DNA of 42,589 bases. It comes from Nymphaea colorata (Eukaryota; Streptophyta; Magnoliopsida; Nymphaeales; Nymphaeaceae). The notes below the pieces were generated by a model. The model saw only the letters and a program-made list of their open reading frames with translations, did no database searches and was not told the origin of the DNA. Positions 21,219 through 30,374 of the stretch are shown here, in pieces. How positions within the stretch are numbered: position 1 is the stretch's first letter; each line of letters begins with the position of its first letter. Location: assembly GCF_008831285.2 (NCBI RefSeq), contig NW_022204632.1, positions 1 to 42,589 of the forward strand, read 5' to 3'. The position numbers and the translations under genes were made by a program.

Positions 21219-22546
21219 ATGGAAGAGCAAAGTCTTCAGTTCGAGAGGCGTTCCTTCGAGGCCTCCAAAAACCAATACTAACAGAAGAAGGGTTTTTTTC
21301 GTAATTTCCTCAAGAGCGAATCCAAGCGCTTCTCTTCCCTCGTCATCTCCAATTCCATTTCCATCGAAGATAACAAGATCTATTTCAAAATTTTCATGCT
21401 CTGCCTCGAAAAACCACCCTCGGAACGCACTTAGGAGGATGATCTGGCCACCTGCAAAGTCCTTATGGAGGAAAATATTTTCCCATAGTTCCATAATGAT
21501 CTCAACGTGCTCAACTCTTCGCGAAAAATCTATCTATCAAACACCTACAGCCCGGTCAGCATCTTCTATATCCGAATACCAAGGATGAGAACCTCTACAA
21601 GGTGGTGAAGGGTGAAACTGCGTTCAGAAGAGCAAGGGATGGAGCATGGTCCGTGAAGGGCAAAGGAGAATTTATCGAAAGTTTTGAGGAGTTTAAACTA
21701 ATCAAAGATTTTTAGGTGCAGTGCAGGGAAGAAGCTTACCTTTTAGCCATAAACTACAAGGCATACGAGGAGGCCATGCGTATGTACTTAGAAAACAAGA
21801 TCATCCTGAAAATGTTAATTAAGACCCCTCTCTTTCAATCCTTTGAGCGCAAACAGCTTACCTTTCTCCTGCAAAGAAGTATTGAGAAGATTCTTTCATG
21901 CAAGGAGAGCCTCTTCGAATAGGGGGATACAGATAATGACTTGCTTTATTTCCTAGTAGAGGGCTAGGTTGTCATATCAAAGCAAGACCAGCATCACCGT
22001 CGACAAGTAGTCTGCTACTTAGCTGATGGCACTCTCTTTGGCGAATAATCGCTTCTTCTCGACAAGAAACGCCGTGACTATTCAGCAGCAGTTCACTCCA
22101 GCCAGGCCCGCATCATCGTGATAAACCGGGCAGGAATCAGCTAGATGCTGTCCAATTTCGAAATAGGAAAGAGCAATTCTTCGGCAACACCAAGTACCGT
22201 GAATACTTGTAGCGAAAGAACGCCCATTACGTCGATAAGCTCAGTGAAGCTGAACAGGTAAAACTGACATGCCAATCTTCCCAGCAACTAAGAAGCTCAG
22301 AGAGCCAAAACAGCTCAGATGAGCAGCATCCTGAGAGACGCAGAGAGCTATGCCATCCGATTAGAAAATAAGGAACGTATTCTTTAAAAAAGAAATCTTT
22401 ACCTTAAGGACAGAAAATTAATTACAGTCGAAACGCCTCTTTTCGGAAGGGATGACTTCCCCGGCTATAAGCAGTATATGAAGCGCTATCAGCTCTATGA
22501 ACGCAGAGCCAAGGAGAATTCTTGCGTACTTCCCCACATCTCCTGA
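21219..22546 (+). CDS. Cyclic-nucleotide-binding-domain protein
   Basis: About 440 aa. Two cNMP-binding-like beta-barrels can be traced. The first, near 21450-21720, has L-Q-P-G-Q-H-L-L-Y-P and Y-K-V-V-K-G. The second, near 21840-22150, has F-E-R-K-Q-L, G-D-T-D-N-D-L-L-Y-F-L-V-E-G and the F-G-E-Q-S-L-L phosphate-binding cassette. In that cassette the usual Arg of the R-A-A signature is not clear (R-R-D-Y-S-A-A), so nucleotide specificity is uncertain. A charged helical C-terminal tail follows. No channel segments and no kinase domain. Frame offsets lie near 21523, 22170, 22280 and 22525. The 3' end is uncertain: TGA 22544, or 22651 if the last offset is real. Confidence 0.68.
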
Positions 22547-22674
22547 TATGTTGGATGAGCAACAGGCAACAGTCAAAAATGTCCATGATTATGCCTGTGG
22601 TGAATTTTTCAAAATATTAATGCATCATATTTTCCTTATATTTTAGGATTTGATTGAAAATCCTTCAATTAGTT

Positions 22675-23990
22675 ATGATAGTGAAGTTCATACTAGGAGT
22701 GATACTAATTAGCTGTGCGTTTGCAGCGTAATGCCACGGTCAGCCTGGTCCAAGGGTAATCAACCACAGTCCTACCTGGACTGGCTAGCCTCGTCTTGTT
22801 CGTATCCACAAATACGGCAAGCTTTTTGAGATTGGCGAGGGAAACACCGCAATGAAGCTGCTTCATGTCTATGGAGACATGTACCAGATGGGTTTCGCTC
22901 ATGGCACCTTATTGAAGTAAGAGCTGAATAAGATGCTTCCAGAAGTGTGGGAATATCTCAAGACTTAATTCGAGGATGCGCTTCCTAAAAAATTCCCAGC
23001 TTTCCTCAAGGCTCCGGCCTCTGGAGTCCTTACTGGAACAGCTCTAGACCTCACCTATCTAATCACTTTGCCTTACACAAACAAAAATTATTACGAGGAA
23101 ATGCGAGGAATATCCGACGCCAGCGGAGTGCCAATTAAACTGCTTCGACGCATCCACATGATCGGAGAACTCACGAAAGGAACTTGCTCGATGTTTGGAG
23201 CTTGGGGAAAGGCCACTCCTGACTAAAGTCTCATCCAGTTGAGAGCTCTAGATTGGGTAATAAGCTGGTAATTTAGGACGTCGATGGACCGTTTTGGAAA
23301 TATCCCTTAATCACAGTTTACCATCCATCAAGCAAAAAGTATGGAAACGCATGGCTCAACATCGGCTTCTACGGATGGATCGGAGTCATCTCAGGAGTTA
23401 ATTCCTAAAGACTTGCTATCAGCGAAATCGGCATTTATTTCAGTGATGAAACCTTTGGAAAAGAGAGCCGATTCGGAAATCCTTTCACCTTTGTCCTCAG
23501 GGACATTCTGCAGTGGGACAAAACTTTAAACGAGTCAATCAGCAGGCTAAAGTCCGCCAAGAGAACTTGCAATTTGCTGCTAGGAGTTGGAGACGGCAAA
23601 ATTGATCAGTTCAGAGCTTTCCAATACAGCATAGCGTGCTCAACGTCATCAACGATACCCATCTGTTGCCTAAGAATGACACATGGCATGCCCAAATACA
23701 GAATGTAGTGTATTATGCCATGGATTGGCTATGCCTTCCTATAACTTGAGACTCAACTAGCTTCTCAACGAGCATTACGGAAATATCACAATTGAAAATA
23801 CAATCACCTACATTATGCCTGGAGTAAAAAGTGGTAATCTTCAAGCAGTTGTATATGACCTCTCCAAAGATTGGGTCTACTTTGCTTATGGAATGTCGTC
23901 GATAAGAAGAAGGTGATTAATGCTTATTAGAGGCCGTTTATCGGAGTTAATTTGAAGAAACTTTTTGCTGAGCCTAGTCCACAGCTTTGA
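22675..23990 (+). CDS. Secreted Ntn-hydrolase-like protein, dcd1/acid-ceramidase-like (C45-related)
   Basis: About 432 aa with an N-terminal signal peptide (M-I-V-K-F-I-L-G-V-I-L-I-S-C-A-F-A). The order of motifs matches the dcd1/NAAA/acid-ceramidase-like branch: G-D-M-Y-Q-M-G-F-A-H-G, then K-G-T-C-S-M-F-G-A-W-G with the putative nucleophile Cys171, then Q-L-R-A-L-D-W-D-V-D-G, then G-F-Y-G-W-I-G-V-I-S-G-V-N. Such enzymes self-cleave before the Cys and hydrolyse amide bonds of lipids or small molecules in lysosomes or outside the cell; substrate unknown. A 20-nt intron (23257-23276) follows L-D-W. One-base offsets near 23630, 23740 and 23900 break the 3' third, but the family pattern continues on both sides. 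Confidence 0.78.
23257..23276 (+). other. 20-nt intron in Ntn-hydrolase gene
   Basis: GTAATAAGCTGGTAATTTAG. It joins A-L-D-W to D-V-D-G-P, a conserved segment of the family. Confidence 0.88.
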
Positions 23991-24094
23991 TCTTTAAGTC
24001 TTCATTTCAATTCAAGAGTATTGCTTGATTATTTTAAATTATCTTTGGTTTGTATGGATTGTCTGCTAATTTGAATCGATATTATTAAGTTAAT

Positions 24095-24522
24095 ATGAGC
24101 GGAGAACTCGTAAATATTGGACTCAAATCCTCCATCCATGCCGAGCAGCTTATGAACGTGGCGGACAGAGTCATCCTCAGGATGTTCTATAGAGCTCTCG
24201 GCTTGAGAAAATTCGAAAAATATCTACCAACATTAACCTACCGTAAAAGGGCAAAAGTCCATCGTTGTAGTCAGCAAATGCAAGTATTTGCAGCTAAACT
24301 TGCTCGTGTATTTATTGAGTTACTTAGAAGGAGATTTTGAAAATGATAATGGAGGCGGATGAGCGGCTGGAGATAGCAGATTTTTTGATGCTTCGCTAAA
24401 AGTCCAAGATTAAGTTCGACGAGGAATTCGATGAGGGGTATGAGTTCTTGAATCAGTTGGAAAACAAGCTGAACTATCTGATCAATGAGGTGGAGGCGGG
24501 AAGGAGGGAAGGAAATAAATGA
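24095..24522 (+). CDS. Small protein, possibly Alba-like
   Basis: Three overlapping frames (24095-24340, one in between, 24343-24522) read as one protein of about 142 aa with two or three one-base offsets near 24207, 24250 and 24350. The N-terminus V-N-I-G-L-K-S-S-I-H-A-E-Q, followed by a helix and a K-G-Q-K-S-I-V-V-V-S-K strand, vaguely recalls the Alba nucleic-acid-binding fold. The C-terminal part is acidic and helical (E-A-D-E-R-L-E-I-A-D-F). I am not sure of the family. It ends 27 bp from the stop of the convergent gene. Confidence 0.48.
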
Positions 24523-24549
24523 TGTTTAAGTTTTCATATTACGACACAA

Positions 24550-25889
24550 TCATCCAAATTTAAATCTTAGTTGTACATAATCAGGGGTAAGTAAGCTTAT
24601 CAGCATCTTAGAGCAAGGACTATAAGGGCAATCGATATGATGGTGACTGCTTTTATCAATTCCTTGAGTGTAGGCAAAGGCTACAAGGATGGTAAATGCA
24701 GCAATCTTTTTGTATATTCTGTTATTGTACTTCCATAAATATTTCATCTATTCTTTCAGGTACTTGAATAGTCCAAAAGTTTCATCTATGTTATCATTTA
24801 AATACCTTTTATAATGGCTTGATGGTATACAAAGGTTGTTGGGGTTGTTTGGTTTTGGTTGGGGTTGGGGTTGGGGTTCTCGATTTACTTTTCGATTTTG
24901 GTTAAATTTTATCTCATTGCTTCGTACTCACCCACAAAGTTTTGAATTGATTTTGTATCGTTTTTATTGGAAATTGCGTTAAACGATTTCTTGAGCCATA
25001 GGAATGAATTTGCAGTCCATACTTTCTGATATTTTGCGATAGAAATATGATTGATCTTCGAATCGAGATTATAGAATGTAAACTTCGAGCATTCAATATT
25101 GTTACATTATTTTTCTTCCTCCAGCCACTCCTTATAAAGATTGAATCTTTCTAATTTCCATATAAGTTTATTTCCTCTTTGTGAAGGCAAATTCAAGCTT
25201 ACAGTTCTTGCATGATAATTCCTTTTTGTTTTCCCCCATCAAAGATCATCTCATTGATCCTTGAAATGCCTTGCTACTTCCATCGCAATGATTCGTATTT
25301 TGGTAGACTTGTCTCACCTAATTCTGATGAAAAATACCCTGGCTACGTTCTCTGGATGATTGCAATCAAAGAATTGAATCAGATCGAATACTTTGATCGG
25401 ATTCGTATTCATGAAATTGTTTAGTATATAAGCGAGATTGCCTCAGGACTGTCTTCGCAGTATTTGATTTCGATGCTGTGCTGCTTGCTCTTGTAAATGG
25501 ATTTGATGAAGATTAGCTTTATTTCGTTGTTATTGGCTTGAGCGTTGTTTAGGACCATGCTGAACGCTTTCTATATGATGGCCTACAAAAGTTTGAGATT
25601 TAATGCAGATGATGTGAAAGTTAGGCCGATAAGTCTCTAGATTTCTTAATTTCTTCTTTGGCTTCATTTCCGCAAGCTTTTAATACCCAGAAGTAATCTT
25701 AGCTTCTGACTATTTGAACTGAGTTGATGAGTTCGACCTATTTGCCAATGATCTCGAGCACTTTTCCCTTTTCGTTTTAGTTGTAAAACACTATGCCTGC
25801 CCAACCCCAACCCCAACCCCAACCCCAACCCCAACCCCAACCCCAACCCCAACCCCAACCCAGTCATGGTTGATATTATCATTCTTCAT
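24550..25889 (-). CDS. Unrecognised protein whose reading frame touches two telomere-type repeat tracts
   Basis: About 440 aa reading from the 25.8-kb array towards 24.5 kb. Parts: A-G-I-V-F-Y-N-Q-N-E-K-G-K next to the array; S-M-V-L-N-N-A-Q and I-K-V-F-D-L-I-Q-F-F-D-C-N-H; a helical charged region (L-E-R-F-N-L-Y-K-E-W-L-E-E-E-K); E-K-Q-I-E-(N-P)n encoded by the 24.8-kb tract; then Y-L-K-E-Q-M-K-Y-L-W-K-Y-N and a hydrophobic segment (I-A-A-F-T-I-L-V-A-F-A-Y), a likely membrane anchor. One 20-nt intron at 25318-25337. Five or more one-base offsets. The only in-frame ATG (25889) would make the 10-unit array encode Val-Gly repeats; otherwise the 5' end is cut off at the array. Confidence 0.5.
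24834..24878. repeat. Interstitial telomere-like tract (imperfect GGGGTT)
   Basis: Three perfect GGGGTT units plus diverged TTGGTTTTGG units. Read on the minus strand the frame passes through as N-P-N-P-N-Q-N-Q-T-T-P, and coding-like sequence continues on both sides, so this is a coding microsatellite rather than a chromosome end. Confidence 0.8.
25318..25337 (-). other. 20-nt intron
   Basis: Sense-strand GTATTTTTCATCAGAATTAG, joining N-V-A-R to V-R-Q-V-Y-Q. Confidence 0.8.
25800..25861. repeat. Perfect internal (CCCCAA)10 array
   Basis: Ten telomere units without a mismatch, in the orientation and of the length of the left telomere at position 1, but in the middle of the window. A zinc-finger gene stops 25 bp to the right; coding sequence without a clear start abuts it on the left. 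See findings for the two readings: true telomere joined in assembly, or coding (Val-Gly)n. Confidence 0.95.
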
Positions 25890-26599
25890 ATGCAATTGAA
25901 TATAAACTTATCTATTATAAAAATCAATCCGTTTGAGCCAGGATGTTTATTGGCTTTGCTTTGTGGGTTCCCTTGCTCTTTCTTGATTATTCTACCTGGC
26001 TATTTCGAATTTGTACTTCCCGAAATCTAATGTCTTGGGCTAGATTTCAAAGGGTGATTTTTTAGAGTCAAAGGGTTTATCTTTCTGGGGGTATTTGAGA
26101 TCAGCTGAGATGAGTCCAGATTATAGATGATAGATGATTTTTACTCAGAAAATTAAGGATTGTCCTTCACAAGGCTTTGGTAAGGTGAAGTTTTTGGAGA
26201 ATAGATAGAGTTGATCAAAAGGTTATTGTCGTTTTTTTATGGCTATCCGACCATGCTTAAAGAATTTTTCGAGCTAGAGATACTTTTTTGCATTTTTGCG
26301 ACACTTTTCTTCTAATCGTAATCTTGAACTATCACGCTAGCTGCTATTTATTTTGCTCGGAGTTTGCTTTAGTTCTTCTAAACATGATGAGCATGATAAA
26401 TATCAGTCATTTTTGCCTTATCTACACGTCTATGCTGATCTACGTGCTGTTTGTATCCTTCAATCGTATATTTAATCTTGCAAAGAAGGCAATAAATTTC
26501 ATTTGCACTTTCTACTCTGTCTATGATCTTGCTGCTCTCTTCAGATTGGAGGGAAGATTTATTCATATTTTTGCGATTGAGTGGGTTAAGCATGAACAA
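25886..26599 (-). CDS. C2H2 zinc-finger protein with disordered tail
   Basis: 237 aa in one uninterrupted frame, ATG 26599 to TGA 25888-25886. A finger at about residues 36-60 reads Y-C-L-L-C-K...H-V-D-Q-H (C-x2-C, H-x3-H). The remaining 170 residues are Ser/Asn/Pro/Lys/Gln-rich with T-P-R-K and S-P-R-H motifs that look like phosphorylation-prone linkers. Probably a nuclear nucleic-acid-binding or adaptor protein. It lies between the TKL kinase (68 bp upstream, same strand) and the internal telomere-type array (25 bp downstream). Its stop overlaps the ATG of the next candidate gene as ATGA. Confidence 0.68.
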
Positions 26600-26667
26600 A
26601 TAGTAATAATTTTATTAGGTATAATACGGATGACTATATTATATATACAGCACGAGTGAAAATAACA

Positions 26668-29600
26668 TCAGCAAAAAATTTGGACCTTGGAAAGCTTGTT
26701 TATTATTTCGGCAAAAGAGGGCCTCTAGTTTGCTTCATGAGACCAACAATTGACCATCAACTATACCAGTTGAGGTGGGCAGTCAGGAGGAATCACTGAC
26801 ATGTTTGGCCTCTTCTTCTCTATTGTTACATGTTTTATAATTGCCATAGGCGTTGATAGTTAGTTGTATGGTGTTTTCCTTGCACAGATTTCCCATAAAA
26901 CTACCGCATATGAATAGACGTCAACTTTTATCGAGTATTGTTTATTGTCGAGAAGTTCTGGAGCCATCCAATGCTATATAATCTAAAAAATACCAAAGTT
27001 CCGAGGTACATGGTCATCATTTCTGCTTATGGGCTTCTAGAAAGGCCAAAATCAGCTACTTTTGCAGTGAATTTGCCATTATTTTATATGACAAAGACGT
27101 TTAAACTCTTAAGGTCGCGATGGATGATTGGAGGTTTCATTTAATGCAAGGCAAGCATACCCTTGGCGATCTATATTGCCAATTAGAGTTTTTGCTTCCA
27201 GGAAAGTGGAGTAATGTTTGCCCGCTTATGGAGTAAATCGAATAAACTTCCCTATGTTATTTAAGAAATACTGAATTGCAAAATTAGGTGAGAAGGTAGT
27301 AGTTTTATTCTGATTTTGAAAGGCCTACAAGCGAGACTAGATAAGGATTTCTCTTTATCTTTATATATGTGAGCAATTCTCTTTCAAATTATTTTAAAGC
27401 GTTCGGGTTTTACTTCGTCTTCACTTTCTTGATGGCTAAAGTTTCGCTTTCATACTTTCCAAGATAGACTTCTCCTGCACTTCCGCTTCCGATTACTTTT
27501 TCAAGCTTCAGCTTGTTGAAATCGATGATGATTTATTGATTGTTGGTGATTATCTACTTCAGCTACTTTAGCTTCAGTCCTGAGAGAATGCTGTTCAGTA
27601 ACTAGCTGCTCACTTGTTTCTTTTGAGGCGGGGGTGGTGCCAATGTTGACTTTTTAAGCCAATCGTAATCTAATATGTTTTATTGTATTAATTTTTGAGA
27701 ATTGCTATTACCCAAAGCAGTGTTTTTTTCTTTGGCCGCCTTCTGTTACTTTTCCTTAGGATTGTTGCCAAAGAGTTAGAAAAGCTATTGTTTGACTTAT
27801 TTGCTGCTTTGCTTTACTATTTAACTACAGGAACAGGCTGCATAAATGCTTAGAAAAATGCAAAATCTTCAGCTTTTTTTGCTTTGTTTGCAGGTGCTGG
27901 GTTTACCTATTGCTTTGCAGGTTGCGGCTTGTGATGGGGGCATTAACAACTGGCTTGTTGGTTCAAGATTGAAAAATTGATCAAAAGTTATTGTCTTTTT
28001 TACTTAAGGTTTTTTGATTTTGTTGATGGTATGTTGATAAAATTATCGTTTTTAGGGCTTACTTTTTGGGAGGCCTTTCCATATTCAATTTCTCGAGAAA
28101 CTGTTCTTTTTTATTGATTTTAACCTTTTACGGCGAGGGGGATTAGATGACTTTAAAGCTATCATTCTTCTCACCATCTGAATCAACTTCTTCAAAGTAA
28201 TTCTTTTCCTTCACTGGCTATGATCGATCTCTTTAGGTTCTGTTATTCTCATTTGACAAGAATTATTTCTGGTCTCCGGAGCAAAAGGCCAAAGAAAAGC
28301 TTTGAGGAATGCAGAGTCCTTTATATTCTCTAAAATTTTTGTAAAAATGCTCAAGGGAAGTATAATAAGGGGTTTCCCTGAGTTGAATTTCTTCCTGATA
28401 ATAAAAGAACTCTCCTTCAAGTGAGTAAATTCCGTGGCCGTTGACATGGTTGGATAAATGAGAAATTTTCTTAAGGGTTGTGTTTAATTTTTTCTATATC
28501 TGATTAATGATGCTCAAGTTGTCCTTTCTAAGCTGAAGCTCATTGTCTTTTCGAATGGAAATGCATAAGAAAATCAGCATGGAGATGCAGTCTAAAATCT
28601 AATCACAATATGTCTCTTTAGTGAAGTCGATGAGGGGACTATGGGACTTTAGGAAGAGGATCTTGCTGTTGATAGAGTCAATGACCCATCCAATGTGGTG
28701 ATAGAGGATGTCCAGCATTTAAACGGTTACATTCTTAAATTTGCTTAAATCTTCAATGAAGAAGTTGCCCTTAAATACCGATTTAAGTTTATTATTGATT
28801 GCTATTTTTTGCTTACAGAAGTTCAAAAGCTCAAGGATAACCGGATTCTTATTAGAATGGCCTTCGATTGCGGTGAAGATCTAATCCCACTGGTAATTCA
28901 TGGTGTTTGGTCCTCTTCTGAACAAGATCAAAATCAAAAGTAGGGTCTTAGTTGTTTGGTTCTATCTTGACTAAATCTAAGCATTTTGCATGTATTTCAA
29001 GATGATAGACAGTAGCTTTTACAATTTGGTCTACTTTTTATACAATTTGTTGATGAGTAAATTGGAATATTTTTCTTCCGGGCAATTCTAATCATTCTCC
29101 GTGAAGCTAAGATACCATCCCTAGGTCTCAGTTGTCAATTTGGAAAACATTTGAGTGAGTCCGGAGAAGATGCTTGAGCTTTTGCTTTGGTTCGTTGATC
29201 CTGAACTCATATTTTTGGCAGTAGGCTCTTTCGGTATCTTCTTTCTTTCATTTTCAATCAACTGTCTAAGTTATTCAATCCTGGCTCTCTTCTGGTAAGG
29301 TTTCAATATCATCCCTATAAACTCCAAAAAGAATGAAGAATTTTCCTCTACTGATCGATAGTAACTGTTGATTTGCGACAACTTAGAATCAAAGGGGTAC
29401 TGATGATAGAGCAATTAGTAAAGTACAGTTGCGAATGAAAAAAGATCGGAAGAGTAGTCAACTTTGCACCTGCTATATTGGTCAAGGATCTCAGGAGATC
29501 TATAGTGGTACTCTTTCTCGCAGATATCCACTAAGATGTAATTATTCTCGGATAGCTGCTCGTAACTTCCTTCATTGGTCAGAAACTCCGCATCCAGTAT

Positions 29601-30107
29601 CTTGAAATCCCCATCCGGATTCCTCGCAATGCTCCAGGGATTGATATTTAAAAATACCTGTTTTTCCTGTTTCAATTTTTCCGTGAAATCTAAAACTGTC
29701 TCAGTGAGGCTCAGCCAATCCCCATAAGTGAAGGTTGTGTAGGTCTCTTGGAGGAAGCTATTCTTGGCGATCTTAAGAAGAAATACTCCATAGTTTTTTT
29801 TCTTAATTTGAATTTCTTCGATGATGATGAACTCTGCCAGTTGCAGGTACTTGCCTTGCTGGTATACTCGTCTAGAATGATTGGATGCGTACTCTTCGTG
29901 TCGAAACCTTTCCTGGGAGAGGTCTGACTCGAGGTCATAGATTTTGGCGATGAGGTTTTCTTGTTGTGTTGAAAAATAGAGCTGATCGAACTCGCTATGA
30001 TCTACGTTATCCCGATGGTTACCCTATCTGAAGGTGTCGACGAGCTCGATTTATCCGATCTCGCAGGTAAAACTGCATCCCTTCAATTTCCGTAATGCTT
30101 CTTTCAT
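26668..30107 (-). CDS. Pseudokinase-TKL kinase two-domain protein
   Basis: About 1,130 aa. Residues 1-280 look like a kinase domain lacking catalytic residues: helix-like N-lobe, N-I-N-P-W-S-I where HRD should be, K-I-L-D-A-E in place of DFG, Y-H-Y-R-S-P-E-I as APE-like motif. A long helical and low-complexity middle (Q-, K-, P- and A-rich) follows. The C-terminal 280 residues are a complete TKL kinase: G-S-G-S-A-G-E-V-Y-L, L-A-I-K-K, H-R-D-L-K-S-L-N-V-F, D-F-G-L-S, H-W-M-A-P-E, with introns at 27252-27271 and 26974-26993. The N-terminal 700 codons are open without a break; offsets appear near 27985, 27920 and 27790. The domain order suggests a signalling kinase regulated by its own pseudokinase, as inference. 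Confidence 0.78.
26974..26993 (-). other. 20-nt intron in TKL kinase
   Basis: Sense-strand GTATTTTTTAGATTATATAG, joining L-G-T-L to H-W-M-A-P-E in the activation segment. Confidence 0.9.
27252..27271 (-). other. 20-nt intron in TKL kinase
   Basis: Sense-strand GTATTTCTTAAATAACATAG, joining Q-F-C-N-S to G-S-L-F-D-L-L at the hinge. Confidence 0.9.
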
Positions 30108-30374
30108 TTATAGGTTATTTAAACTAAATTAATGAAGTCAAACTAACACAAAATTAGTAATTATTAATCAATAGGAATAAAATAGAATTTTAGGGTAAAG
30201 TTTAGATTGGATTGGAAGGGAATATATGAAAATGGGGTTGTTATTAGAATACTTAATCATTTTATGATCCAACTTACATCATCAATTCATCAATTTCCAA
30301 CCCAGCCAATCCTAACCTTTTCTATATTTTTCATCGGCAAATAGATTTTAAATCACGTAAAAGATATTATTTTA
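30108..30374. other. Divergent promoter region
   Basis: 267 AT-rich bp between the starts of the TKL kinase and the giant membrane protein. No motif that I can name. Confidence 0.5.

Noticed and set aside
24834-25861. Two chromosome ends facing each other with a 0.9-kb linker
   Set aside because: The left tract is imperfect and lies inside a coding frame continuous on both sides, so it is not a right telomere. Only the 25.8-kb array remains a possible end.
25664-25882. Minus-strand frame with (Gly-Leu)n
   Set aside because: It is just the telomere-type array read in a frame that does not connect to the protein-like sequence on either side.
28211-28447. 78-aa minus ORF beginning M-S-T-A-T-E-F as start of the TKL gene
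   Set aside because: Another minus frame is open continuously from 30107 through this region, so this is a shadow.
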